Positions 40,781-49,361 of a DNA stretch of 64,000 nucleotides are shown piece by piece. How positions within the stretch are numbered: position 1 is the first letter of the stretch; each line of letters opens with the position of its first letter. Origin of the DNA: Roseobacter sp. HKCCD6576-2 (GTDB lineage Bacteria; Pseudomonadota; Alphaproteobacteria; Rhodobacterales; Rhodobacteraceae); assembly GCF_013179285.1 (NCBI RefSeq), contig NZ_WVNW01000001.1, positions 1,240,001-1,304,000 on the forward strand, read 5' to 3'. The notes beneath the pieces were generated by a model. It made no database searches. It was not told where the DNA came from and was given only the letters and a program-made list of their open reading frames with translations. A program made the position numbers and the translations under genes.

Positions 40781-41950
40781 ATGCTGATCGGACGCGAGAT
40801 CACGGTTCTGGGCGCAGGGATCGCAGGGTTGGCCGTGGCCACAGCGCTTGCCCAACGTGGTGCACAGGTCCGCGTGCTGGAACAGAGCGACCGGATCACC
40901 GAAGTTGGCGCGGGCCTCCAGATCAGCCCCAACGGAGCGGTTGTTTTAAAAGCGCTTGGTCTAGGCGAGGCGCTGTTACAAGCGGCGCCCCTGGCGCAAG
41001 CGGTGCGGTTGCGGGATTTCCGCCGCGGTGCCGAGGTGTTTCACCTGCCACTCTCGCGTCCCGACCGGCCCTATCACCTTATGCACCGCGCCGATTTGAT
41101 TGAGATGCTGCGCCAAGCCGCTGTCTCGGCAGGCGTCAACGTCGAACTGGGCCGCGCGATAGCGGCGGTGACCGAGGCCCCAGGTGGCATGGAACTCCAT
41201 TTCGCCACAGGTGAAACCGAGATTGTGACCTGTCTGATTGCCGCTGACGGGCTGCATTCGCCGACCCGCGCCGCGCTCAATCCCAAGACTCAGCCGTTTT
41301 TCACCGGGCAGGTGGCGTGGCGGTGCACGATCCCGATGGATGCGCCGGACACACCAGCCGAAGCGCAGGTCTTTATGGGCCCCGGGCGTCACCTGGTGCG
41401 CTATCCGCTCCGCCATGGCGCGGAGATGAATGTTGTGGCCGTCGAAGAACGAGATGGATGGGCAGAGGAAGGCTGGAACCATCGAGATGACCCGGCCAAT
41501 CTCCACCGCGCGTTCCGAGATTTCGCGCCCGAGATTCGCGAGATGTTGGCGCGGGCCGATGATGTCTTCCTCTGGGGGCTCTTCCGTCATCCGCTGGCCA
41601 AAACCTGGCACAATGACCATGCCGCACTCCTCGGCGATGCGGCCCATCCGACGCTGCCCTTCCTGGCGCAGGGCGCGAACATGGCGCTTGAGGACGCGTG
41701 GGTATTGGCGGACAGCTTGGCCAAAGAGGATGATCTCTCGACCGGCTTCGCCCGCTACGCCGCCACACGCCGCCCCCGGTGCGCGCGGATTGTCGATGCG
41801 GCTTCAAAGAATGCCGAGAACTATCACCTGCGGCCCGGCCCCTACCGCACTGCCGCGCATACGGCTCTGCGTCTGGCCAGTCGTTTTGCACCTCAAATGG
41901 CGTCGAACCAATTCGAATGGCTCTATGGCCACGACGTCACAGACGGCTGA
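40781..41950 (+). CDS. FAD-dependent monooxygenase (salicylate hydroxylase-like)
   Basis: A 389-residue class A flavoprotein monooxygenase. FAD motifs: VLGAGIAGLAVATALAQRGA at the N-terminus, LIAADGLHSPTRAAL (DG motif) and ALLGDAAHPTLPFLAQGANM (GD motif). It hydroxylates an aromatic ring using NAD(P)H and O2; the best-known relatives act on salicylate or 3/6-hydroxybenzoates. The precise substrate is unclear. It starts only nine bases past the dksA terminator. Confidence 0.9.
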   Translation: MLIGREITVLGAGIAGLAVATALAQRGAQVRVLEQSDRITEVGAGLQISPNGAVVLKALGLGEALLQAAPLAQAVRLRDFRRGAEVFHLPLSRPDRPYHLMHRADLIEMLRQAAVSAGVNVELGRAIAAVTEAPGGMELHFATGETEIVTCLIAADGLHSPTRAALNPKTQPFFTGQVAWRCTIPMDAPDTPAEAQVFMGPGRHLVRYPLRHGAEMNVVAVEERDGWAEEGWNHRDDPANLHRAFRDFAPEIREMLARADDVFLWGLFRHPLAKTWHNDHAALLGDAAHPTLPFLAQGANMALEDAWVLADSLAKEDDLSTGFARYAATRRPRCARIVDAASKNAENYHLRPGPYRTAAHTALRLASRFAPQMASNQFEWLYGHDVTDG

Positions 41951-41959
41951 CACGCCTCC

Positions 41960-41999
41960 CTTCTCTGCTTTAAAAATATCCCCACTGGAGGCATCCGAA
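41960..41999 (-). other. Rhodobacterales-type intergenic gene-end motif
   Basis: Read on the minus strand this region gives GCCTCCAGTGGGGATATTTT then TAAAGCAGAGAA, close to a sequence at 63724-63750 on the plus strand (CTCCGGCGAGGGGTATGAAG then CAAAGATA). Similar sequences recur after genes in this order, from memory. It includes a G/C-rich 5' part able to pair with GGAGGC/GCCTCC. The surrounding 162-base gap holds nothing else recognisable. Confidence 0.35.
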
Positions 42000-42112
42000 A
42001 TCTCAATGATCGTCCTGGCCTCGTTACGTCAGACGAGCATCACCAGATGGCCGTGGCAACGCGGCGCGGCGATGGCTCCCGCTAGGGGGCCTGAGCCGAG
42101 TCGCCGCCGCTC

Positions 42113-42853
42113 TCACTCCATTGAATAAGACGGCAGGCTCTGAAACGCCTCCCGCAAGGCGGCGCCCCACCGAGATGAGATCATCTCGAAATATGCATCG
42201 TCGCGCTCGATCCGTCCTTGCCGCCCATGCCGGAACGTATCGGCCTCATAAAGATGCATATCGAGCGGCAACCCGACCGAGAGGTTCGCTTTGATGGTCG
42301 AATCGAAACTCACCATCAAAAGCTTCACCGCCTCTTCAAAACTCATCTCTGAGTCATAGGCCCGGACCAGGATCGGCCTGCCATATTTGGTCTCGCCGAT
42401 CTGGAAAAATGGCGTATCGCTGCTGGCCTCAACAAAATTTCCTTCCGGATAGATCATGAAAAGCCGCGGATCGCCGCCCTTCACCTGTCCGCCCAAAATC
42501 ATCGAGGCGCCAAAGGTGCTCTCGCTCGCGGGGCCGCCCTCGCCAGCCTGATCCACAATCACCTCGCGCAGGGTCTCACCCACCAAACGCGCCACTTGAA
42601 ACATCGAGGGCGCTTCCAAAATCGAGGGTTGTCCGCGCTCCTCGGCTGGCTTTGCGCGCTCGTTCAACAGGCTGACCACGGCCTGGGTGGTCGCGAGGTT
42701 GCCCGCCGTCATCAATGTGATCGACCGTTCCCCCTCGGTTTCCCAAAGAAACATCTTCTTGAAAACGCTGATATTATCGACACCGGCATTGGTCCGTGTG
42801 TCCGACATCATCACAAGCCCGCGGTTCAACCTGAGGCCCACGCAATAGGTCAT
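42113..42853 (-). CDS. Anbu / bacterial proteasome-homologue peptidase
   Basis: A 246-residue Ntn-hydrolase of the Anbu (ancestral beta subunit, BPH) family. The catalytic Thr is residue 2 after Met removal (MTYCVGLRLNRGLVMMSDTR), and SDTRTNAGVDNIS forms the conserved early motif. The family assembles into open helical rings with a proteasome fold. It ends a four-gene operon with a transglutaminase-like protein, an alpha-E protein and a circularly permuted ATP-grasp protein, the classic Anbu neighbourhood. Confidence 0.93.
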   Translation of the reverse strand: MTYCVGLRLNRGLVMMSDTRTNAGVDNISVFKKMFLWETEGERSITLMTAGNLATTQAVVSLLNERAKPAEERGQPSILEAPSMFQVARLVGETLREVIVDQAGEGGPASESTFGASMILGGQVKGGDPRLFMIYPEGNFVEASSDTPFFQIGETKYGRPILVRAYDSEMSFEEAVKLLMVSFDSTIKANLSVGLPLDMHLYEADTFRHGRQGRIERDDAYFEMISSRWGAALREAFQSLPSYSME

Positions 42854-42892
42854 GCCTGTTCGTCCCTTACGCTTGCGCGCCTGCCCGCGCCA

Positions 42893-43696
42893 TCACTGCT
42901 GCTGTACTTGTATATCGACCATCATCGCTTCGCCAGCCGTGCCGAAGCGCAGACCCGAGATCGGGGCCGCCTCAGTGTAATCAAGCCCTGTCGCAACCCG
43001 CACATAGCGCGGATCAGGTGAAATGCCGTTGGAGATGTCAAATCCGACCCAGCCCAAGATTGGCACATGCACCTCGGCCCAAGCGTGGCTGGCGTCTTGA
43101 TGCACGCGGTCATCCATCATCAGATACCCCGAGACGTAGCGCGCCGGATATCCCAGGGCACGGGCGGCGGCGATGAAGATATGGGCGTGATCCTGGCACA
43201 CGCCCCCGCCATGCTCGATCGCTTCCTCGGCGCTGGTCGCGGCATGGGTCGGGCCAATCTCATACGGCACCGCATCCAGAACGCGGGCCGAGAGGGCATG
43301 GAGCCTGGGGATGTCCTCCTCGTATTCGTCTTTCAACCCCTTAGCCAAGCGGCGCACATGGGCACCGGCGCGGGTCAGCTCGGTCGATTGTTGGAACAGC
43401 CAAAGCGGCGCGAAACCGCCATGTTTGCCGATCACACCGCCCTCATCGGCGGTTTCTACCTCGCCGCGGCAATGTACAACGATCGAGGTTGCATCTGGAT
43501 CGAAGGAAATCAAGGACACCCGGTTCAGATGATGATCGTTGAATTCGGTCTGCGCCCGACCGCCTTCGATCTCCATTTCCCAGCTCATCACCTGCTGCCC
43601 GGCGCGGCTCTTCGGGATCAACCGCAACTGTTGCAGCCCGTAAGGCACCGGATGATCAAAATGATAGGTCGTGGTGTGAAGGATGGTGAGCCGCAT
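42893..43696 (-). CDS. Transglutaminase-like cysteine peptidase (Anbu operon)
   Basis: A 267-residue protein starting with the beta-rich N-terminal domain MRLTILHTTTYHFDHPVPYG, then the transglutaminase core with catalytic Cys in HGGGVCQDHAHIFIAAARAL, His in ASHAWAEVHVPILGW, and Asp in VGFDISNG. It is predicted to act as a peptidase or amide ligase on peptides made by the ATP-grasp partner. Confidence 0.92.
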   Translation of the reverse strand: MRLTILHTTTYHFDHPVPYGLQQLRLIPKSRAGQQVMSWEMEIEGGRAQTEFNDHHLNRVSLISFDPDATSIVVHCRGEVETADEGGVIGKHGGFAPLWLFQQSTELTRAGAHVRRLAKGLKDEYEEDIPRLHALSARVLDAVPYEIGPTHAATSAEEAIEHGGGVCQDHAHIFIAAARALGYPARYVSGYLMMDDRVHQDASHAWAEVHVPILGWVGFDISNGISPDPRYVRVATGLDYTEAAPISGLRFGTAGEAMMVDIQVQQQ

Positions 43697-43701
43697 ATCC
43701 G

Positions 43702-44643
43702 CTATCCCAAAAACCGATAATCGCGGTCGATCTGGGCGCCCAATTGCCCCAGATCGCGCAGGAATTCGATAATGAACTCATGCAAGCCGTCATCAAACAC
43801 CTGCTCAATCGTGGTTGTCGTCAGCTGCGCCGCCAACTGATCGGCCAAATCCTGGCAGAGATGCCGGTCACCATATTCTCGCTCAAGGTAGCTCAGATTG
43901 TTGGTCAATTTGCCAACCGTGAAGCGCAGGCTGCGCGGCATCCGCCCGTCGAAAATCAGGAAATTCGCGATCCCGATTGGGCTCGACTCCCCGCCGCTGA
44001 TCCAACGATAAGCCCGTTGCCCGGCGACCGAGCGCAAGATCGTCTCCCACTGCACGTTGTCCAGGCTGGAGCCGATCTGACTGATCGAGGGCAAGAGCAC
44101 ATAGTATTTGACGTCCAGAATGCGCGCGGTGTTGTCGGCGCGTTCCAGGAACGTGCCGATCCGGCAGAAATCAAACACATCATTGCGGAGCATCGTGCCA
44201 TGCATCGCGCCGCGGACCAGGGCCGAATGCTGCCGAACCATGCCGAGTATCGCAGGCAGGTTTCGGGGCGCGACGGGCCGGGAGAGCGTCTGCTTCAAGG
44301 TCATGTAAGTGTCATTCACCGCCTCCCAGACCTCGCGGGTGATCGCGGTGCGGACCAGCCTTGCATTCTGCCGTGCGGCGGAAATCGCGGAGAGAACCGA
44401 AGAGGGGTTGGCGGTGTCGCGCAGCAGAAAATCGATCACTCGGGCCGCATCGATCCCGTCATGACGGCTACCATAGAGATCTGTCACCCCGGCGGTTTGC
44501 AATATGCTGGCCCATTCATCATCGGCCCCGTCCGGTCGGGTGAGCGCGATACGAAATCCGGCCTCAAGCAACCGCGCGGTGTTTTCCGAACGCTCCAGAT
44601 AGCGGAACATCCAAAACAGGCCCCCTGCGGTTTTGCCCAGCAT
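43702..44643 (-). CDS. Alpha-E domain protein (Anbu operon)
   Basis: A 313-residue all-helical protein of the alpha-E family: MLGKTAGGLFWMFRYLERSE at the start, REVWEAVNDTYMTLKQTLSR, and FCRIGTFLERADNTARILDV, with repeated Y/F-LERa-NTAR motifs. The family always accompanies the circularly permuted ATP-grasp protein; its role is unknown. It lies five bases after the ATP-grasp gene. Confidence 0.93.
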   Translation of the reverse strand: MLGKTAGGLFWMFRYLERSENTARLLEAGFRIALTRPDGADDEWASILQTAGVTDLYGSRHDGIDAARVIDFLLRDTANPSSVLSAISAARQNARLVRTAITREVWEAVNDTYMTLKQTLSRPVAPRNLPAILGMVRQHSALVRGAMHGTMLRNDVFDFCRIGTFLERADNTARILDVKYYVLLPSISQIGSSLDNVQWETILRSVAGQRAYRWISGGESSPIGIANFLIFDGRMPRSLRFTVGKLTNNLSYLEREYGDRHLCQDLADQLAAQLTTTTIEQVFDDGLHEFIIEFLRDLGQLGAQIDRDYRFLG

Positions 44644-44647
44644 CGGC

Positions 44648-46075
44648 CTATTCCTCCAAGACCCAGGTGTCTTTGGTGCCGCCGCCTTGCGACGAGTTGA
44701 CCACCAAAGAGCCTTTCTTGAGCGCCACCCGCGTCAGCCCGCCGGGCGTGATATTGATCCGATCGGGGGCAACCAGAACGAAGGGCCGCAGATCCACATG
44801 CCGCGGCGCGAGGCCCTTCTGCGTCAAGATAGGCACGGTGGAGAGCGCAAGCGTGGGCTGCGCGATATAGTTGCCCGGTTTCGCTTCGAGCTTGGTGCGG
44901 AACGCCGCGAGTTCCTTCTTCGAGGCGGCGGGACCCACCAACATGCCATAGCCACCCGAGCCATGGACCTCTTTCACGACCAACTCGCTGAGATGGTCGA
45001 GCACATAGGCGAGCGCGTCAGGTTCCGAGCAGCGATGCGTCGGCACGTTCTGCAAGATCGCTTTCTCGCCGGTATAGAACTCCACGATATCAGGCATATA
45101 GCTGTAGATCGCTTTGTCATCGGCAATCCCGGTGCCGGGCGCATTGGCAATCGTGACCCCACCCGCGCGATAGACATCCATGATGCCGGGCACGCCCAGC
45201 ATCGACTCCGGGTTAAAGTTCAGCGGATCGAGGAAATCGTCATCGACCCGGCGATAGAGGACATCAATCGGCTTATAGCCCTGGGTTGTGCGCATCGCGA
45301 TCCGGCCATCGATGACACGCAGATCGCTGCCTTCGACCAGCTCCACACCCATATGATCGGCCAAGAACGCATGTTCGAAATAGGCTGAGTTGTGGATACC
45401 AGGGGTCAGAACGGCGACGGTACAGCCACCGGCGGCGGCTGGTGGCGCGCAGGCGGCCAGTGATCGGCGCAACTGCACAGGGTAGTCCTGCACCTCGCGG
45501 ACTTTGATCCGGCTGAACAGCTCCGGGAACATCTGCAGCATCGTCTCGCGGTTCTCCAGCATGTAGGAGACGCCGGAGGGTGTGCGGGCGTTGTCTTCGA
45601 GGACATAGAACTCATCCTCGCCAGTGCGCACGAGATCGACCCCAACGATATGGGTGTAGATGTTGCCGGGCGGGGCGACGCCGATCATCTGCGGCAGGAA
45701 AGCGTCGTTGCGCGCGATCAGTTCTTTCGGCACACGGCCCGCGCGCAAGATCTCCTGCCGGTGATAGATGTCATAGAGGAAGGCGTTGATCGCGCGGACC
45801 CTCTGCTCAATGCCCTTAGTCAGGCGCGCCCATTCGCGGCCCGAGATGATCCGGGGCACAATGTCGAAAGGGATCAGGCGCTCATCGGCCTCGTCCTGGC
45901 CATAAACATTGAAGGTGATGCCGGTGCGGCGGAAAAACCGTTCGGCCTCGATGGATTTCTTGCGTAACTCGCGCAGGTCTTCGTTTTGAAACCAGGCTTC
46001 ATATGGCTGGTAAGGCGCACGTGCGGCGTCTGCGCCGCCGCTCATTTCATCGAAGAAAACAGGCCCTTCCGTCAT
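44648..46075 (-). CDS. Circularly permuted type 2 ATP-grasp protein (Anbu operon)
   Basis: A 475-residue ATP-grasp enzyme with conserved stretches RRTGITFNVYGQDEADERLI, FDIVPRIISGREWARLTKGI, FYVLEDNARTPSGVSYMLEN, and ALAYVLDHLSELVVKEVHGS then GGYGMLVGP. It is predicted to form peptide or amide bonds. ATG 46075 is chosen over the TTG at 46111 because the family starts near MTEGPVFFDEM. It is first gene of the Anbu operon. Confidence 0.92.
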   Translation of the reverse strand: MTEGPVFFDEMSGGADAARAPYQPYEAWFQNEDLRELRKKSIEAERFFRRTGITFNVYGQDEADERLIPFDIVPRIISGREWARLTKGIEQRVRAINAFLYDIYHRQEILRAGRVPKELIARNDAFLPQMIGVAPPGNIYTHIVGVDLVRTGEDEFYVLEDNARTPSGVSYMLENRETMLQMFPELFSRIKVREVQDYPVQLRRSLAACAPPAAAGGCTVAVLTPGIHNSAYFEHAFLADHMGVELVEGSDLRVIDGRIAMRTTQGYKPIDVLYRRVDDDFLDPLNFNPESMLGVPGIMDVYRAGGVTIANAPGTGIADDKAIYSYMPDIVEFYTGEKAILQNVPTHRCSEPDALAYVLDHLSELVVKEVHGSGGYGMLVGPAASKKELAAFRTKLEAKPGNYIAQPTLALSTVPILTQKGLAPRHVDLRPFVLVAPDRINITPGGLTRVALKKGSLVVNSSQGGGTKDTWVLEE

Positions 46076-46177
46076 GGATATACAGCCTATCGGCTGAATC
46101 TCGGACTGCAACTATTTGCATCATTGGCGGGCTTTTGCCCTGTTTTTCCAAGAGATTCCGCCAATTTCGCCCAATAA

Positions 46178-46627
46178 TTAGGCAGATTGACCCGTGTCGA
46201 GCCAAATCGTGACCGGCCCGTCATTGACCAGGCTCACGGCCATATCGGCGCCGAATGCGCCGGTTTCGACGGAGAGGCCCAACCCTCGCAAGGCCGCGGC
46301 GAAATGCAGATAGAGCCGTTCGCCGTCAACGGGCGAAGCCGCGCTTGAGAAACCGGGGCGGTTGCCGCGCGAGGTGTCGGCGGCCAGCGTGAACTGGCTG
46401 ACCACAAGCGCACTGCCGCCGGTGTCGATCAGGCTGCGGTTCATCTTGCCCGCGTCGTCCTTGAAAATCCGGAGTTTGGAGATTTTCGACGCGAGGGTTT
46501 CGGCCTCGGTCTCGCCATCGCCCTGCATCGCGCAGACCAGGATCAGCAAGCCGGGACCGGTCTGGCCGATCAGGTTACCATCGACTTTGACACTGGCCTC
46601 GGCGACGCGTTGGATCAGCGCCCTCAT
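46178..46627 (-). CDS. dtd: D-aminoacyl-tRNA deacylase
   Basis: Dtd removes D-amino acids (and Gly mischarged on tRNA-Ala) from tRNA. The 149-residue protein has the usual start [20 protein letters not shown], the conserved [17 protein letters not shown] (SQ-F-T motif and the NRPGF segment), and the Gly-cisPro motif in [11 protein letters not shown]. It overlaps the PfkB kinase gene by four bases. Confidence 0.96.
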   Translation of the reverse strand: MRALIQRVAEASVKVDGNLIGQTGPGLLILVCAMQGDGETEAETLASKISKLRIFKDDAGKMNRSLIDTGGSALVVSQFTLAADTSRGNRPGFSSAASPVDGERLYLHFAAALRGLGLSVETGAFGADMAVSLVNDGPVTIWLDTGQSA

Positions 46628-47550
46628 GACAGGTCCGCCCGCATCGGTGGGTTCGCCCCTGCGCGCGACACCGTGACAGCGGCGGCTTTCACGCCGAGGG
46701 TGAGGGCGGCGGTCAGAACCGCGTCATCCAATCCAGTCGCCAGTGCGGATTTTGTCAGACAGCCCGCATCGGACAGACCCGCAAGGAACCCCGCATTAAA
46801 CGTGTCACCTGCGCCGACCGTATCGACAACTTCGACCGGCTCAGCGGGCACATGGACCTGACCCTTGGCCGAATGGGCCGTGACCCCGGCTCTGCCTTCG
46901 GTGATCAGCACCAGTTTCGGCCCTTTGGCCAACAGGCCTTGCGCCAGATCGCTGATCTCACCCGCGCCTTCCAGCCAATGCAGATCTTCGTCGGACAGCT
47001 TCACGATATCCGCCACCGCGATCATCCGCGCCAGGCGCGCGCGATAGCGATCAGCATCGGCGATGAAATCGGGGCGGATATTGGGGTCGATCATGATCAG
47101 CCGGGCGTTCGGGTCCCGCAAGCAAAGCGCCTCATACGCCTCGGCGCAAGGTTCCACCGCAAGGCTGATCCCGCCGAAAAACAGCGCGTCGATGCCGCTC
47201 AGATCATCGGGCAAATCGCTGGTGCTGAGCATCCGCCCGGCGGTGTTCTCATCGTAAAACGCGTATTCGGCTTGGCCGTCGGTCAGCGTGACGAAGGCAA
47301 GAGTTGTGAGCCGATCCGATCGAGCGGCAAGCCCGCTTTCCACGCCGTTGAGTTGTAAGACGGCCTCCAGCCGCGCGCCAAAAAGATCGCGAGATAACCC
47401 GGTAAAAAGCCCGGTTCCCACGCCCAACCGCGCCAGCGCCACGGCGGTATTGAACACCGCGCCGCCAGGGTAGGGGGCGAAGCTCGCCTCTCCGTCCTCG
47501 GTTTTGCGCGGCAACATGTCGATCAGCGCTTCGCCACAACACAGGATCAT
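46624..47550 (-). CDS. PfkB-family carbohydrate kinase (fructokinase-like)
   Basis: A 308-residue ribokinase-fold kinase: [20 protein letters not shown] at the N-terminus, the first PfkB signature in [19 protein letters not shown], and the second [17 protein letters not shown] with the catalytic Asp. The N-terminal part fits fructokinase-type members best. It is coupled to dtd downstream by a 4-base overlap. Confidence 0.92.
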   Translation of the reverse strand: MILCCGEALIDMLPRKTEDGEASFAPYPGGAVFNTAVALARLGVGTGLFTGLSRDLFGARLEAVLQLNGVESGLAARSDRLTTLAFVTLTDGQAEYAFYDENTAGRMLSTSDLPDDLSGIDALFFGGISLAVEPCAEAYEALCLRDPNARLIMIDPNIRPDFIADADRYRARLARMIAVADIVKLSDEDLHWLEGAGEISDLAQGLLAKGPKLVLITEGRAGVTAHSAKGQVHVPAEPVEVVDTVGAGDTFNAGFLAGLSDAGCLTKSALATGLDDAVLTAALTLGVKAAAVTVSRAGANPPMRADLS

Positions 47551-47615
47551 CGCAGGGCTCCTTCAAAGCTCTGCCGTATTGCCTAACGGCAAGTGACCGC
47601 CCGGGCCAGCCTGAT

Positions 47616-47629
47616 TTGACGCACGTCAA
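47616..47629. promoter_or_regulatory. FNR/CRP-type dyad upstream of hsp20
   Basis: TTGACG-CA-CGTCAA is a perfect palindrome (core TTGAC-N4-GTCAA) located 69 bases upstream of the Hsp20 start. It resembles FnrL/Dnr sites (TTGAT-N4-ATCAA), with C/G replacing the inner T/A. Oxygen- or NO-dependent control of the chaperone is plausible. Confidence 0.55.
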
Positions 47630-47697
47630 TGAGGGGGCAAGACAGAACGCCTATGACTTTCGCGTACAGAGAGTTTGACCGAACTGAGGAGGCGATC

Positions 47698-48117
47698 ATG
47701 GTCGAGAAATCTCATACCACAGGTTTTTGGCCCTCACTTTATGATCCTTTTCGCACAATGGGCGCGCGAGTAGCGGATTGGTTTGCGCCTGCATCCGAGG
47801 CCGCGACCAATGGCGATGCCTACAAGATCGTCATGGAACTGCCAGGGGTCGATGACAGTGACATAGACCTCTCGGTCGCTGATGGCGTCATCACCGTGAA
47901 AGGCGAGAAGAAATCGCAGCGCGAAGAGAAGGGCGAGACCTGGTATTTCAGCGAACGGGAATACGGGGCGTTTTCGCGGAGCTTTCGCCTGCCGCCCGAT
48001 GCGGATTCGGGCGGCGTTTCAGCCGATCTTAAGGATGGTGTTCTGACCATTACAGTGCAGAAGATCGCGCCGGTCCCTGATGAGGGCACGCAAAAAGTCA
48101 CGATCAAGCGTGGCTAA
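47698..48117 (+). CDS. Small heat shock protein (Hsp20 / alpha-crystallin)
   Basis: A 139-residue Hsp20 chaperone. The N-terminal arm contains WPSLYDPFRTMGARVADWF; the alpha-crystallin domain covers about 40-130 with VMELPGVDDSDIDLSVADGV, ITVKGEKKSQREEK and the GVLTI motif LKDGVLTITVQK. GAGGAGGC before ATG 47698 fixes the start. It binds unfolded proteins without ATP. A palindromic FNR-like site upstream suggests low-oxygen induction. Confidence 0.93.
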   Translation: MVEKSHTTGFWPSLYDPFRTMGARVADWFAPASEAATNGDAYKIVMELPGVDDSDIDLSVADGVITVKGEKKSQREEKGETWYFSEREYGAFSRSFRLPPDADSGGVSADLKDGVLTITVQKIAPVPDEGTQKVTIKRG

Positions 48118-48128
48118 GGCGCCACCGC

Positions 48129-49292
48129 TTACTTCGTCTCGATACTGAGACCGCCAGCGGGCAAAAGCTGCCCGCTGCTCCCTTCGCCATAGACTCTGTA
48201 GAGATACGCCCCGCCCGCGATGAGGATCAGGGCGATCAGCACGGCAAAGGCGATTTTCCAAGCGGAATAGGGGCGCTCGCCCTGCACTTTGCCGGTCTGT
48301 CCATTGACCACGAAGCGATAACTCTTCTCCCGGTATTTGTAGGCAGCAAGCCAAACCGGCAGGAGGATGTGTTTGAAGGTCACGCGACTCAGCTGCGCGT
48401 GCATCTGAGTGATCTGTTGCAGATCGCCGCCAATATCGCGGCGGATATCCTGGCGGATCGTCTGCTCCATGATCTCTTTGGCTTCGTCTTTGCCCTCTTG
48501 CAGGTCGACCGTGTACCCCTCGGCCCGAAATCCGGCCAGGAATTCAGGCGCATAGGCATCGAGCTCGGACAGGTTCCAAGGCGCCAAACGGTCGGTGTAG
48601 CGTTTCGGCAAGCTGCGCGAGGCAAGGACCAGCACATCGTCGAAAAACCGGCTGACGCGGCCCGAAACCGGGCGCCAACGGACCCGACGCTCGCGTCTGG
48701 TGCCGCCTTTGCCATCGGGCACCGAGACATAATAATAGGTGCCGCGTCGGCCGGAATAACGCGTGTTCGTGTCGGCATCGAAGGTCCAATAAGGACTGTA
48801 GATGCCGTCAAGCTTGCGGCCCTTACGGGCATATTCCTTAAGCCCATTTGGCGCGAACCAAAGCTTGCCCAGCCATGTGGTCATGGCATCGCGCGCGGCC
48901 TCTTCGTCCAGTTTGAACGGGATGACACCTTTGGGTTTGATATGCCGATGCGTCCCGGTATCGGTGACGACGGGTGTCGCGCAAAACGGGCACTCTTTGG
49001 CGTGGATATCGGCGCTGAACTCGACCTGCGCACCGCAATTGGGGCATTGCAGAACCCGGGTCTCCTCCATCTCCTGCGCCGGAAGCTGGTTCTCTATCGC
49101 GTCGCGGAAATCCAACTCGCGGATCGCGCCATTGCCCCAGGGGCCGCCCGGCCCCTCGATCTCTTGCTCATTGCCGCAATGGTCGCAGACAAGCCGCCCG
49201 GCTTCCGGGTCAAAGCGGAAGTCGGCGCCGCAATTGTCGCAGGGAAACCGATGTTCCTCGGTCGGCGGGGCGGGGGGCGGGCCGTCTGCCAT
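48129..49292 (-). CDS. Zinc-ribbon membrane protein (TelA/SPFH cluster)
   Basis: A 387-residue protein with two zinc ribbons at the N-terminus: CDNCGADFRFDPEAG plus CDHCGNEQ, then CPNCGAQVEFSADIH plus CPFCATPVV. A large middle domain includes APNGLKEYARKGRKLDGIYS and PYWTFDADTNTRYSGRRGTY. A membrane helix follows at about 346-368 (IAFAVLIALILIAGGAYLYR). It resembles proteins annotated as primosomal-N'-like because of the ribbons, but no helicase is present. It is the last gene of the leftward cluster. Confidence 0.85.
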   Translation of the reverse strand: MADGPPPAPPTEEHRFPCDNCGADFRFDPEAGRLVCDHCGNEQEIEGPGGPWGNGAIRELDFRDAIENQLPAQEMEETRVLQCPNCGAQVEFSADIHAKECPFCATPVVTDTGTHRHIKPKGVIPFKLDEEAARDAMTTWLGKLWFAPNGLKEYARKGRKLDGIYSPYWTFDADTNTRYSGRRGTYYYVSVPDGKGGTRRERRVRWRPVSGRVSRFFDDVLVLASRSLPKRYTDRLAPWNLSELDAYAPEFLAGFRAEGYTVDLQEGKDEAKEIMEQTIRQDIRRDIGGDLQQITQMHAQLSRVTFKHILLPVWLAAYKYREKSYRFVVNGQTGKVQGERPYSAWKIAFAVLIALILIAGGAYLYRVYGEGSSGQLLPAGGLSIETK

Positions 49293-49361
49293 GGGGTCGT
49301 GCCTCGGGCGGGTGTGGTGGTTTCCTAAAGTTCGGGGCGGACTGCGGGCCCCCGGGGTCGA

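Noticed and set aside
48129-49292. Primosomal protein N' (PriA-like helicase)
   Set aside because: Only the zinc-ribbon cysteines resemble it; there are no helicase motifs and a membrane helix is present.
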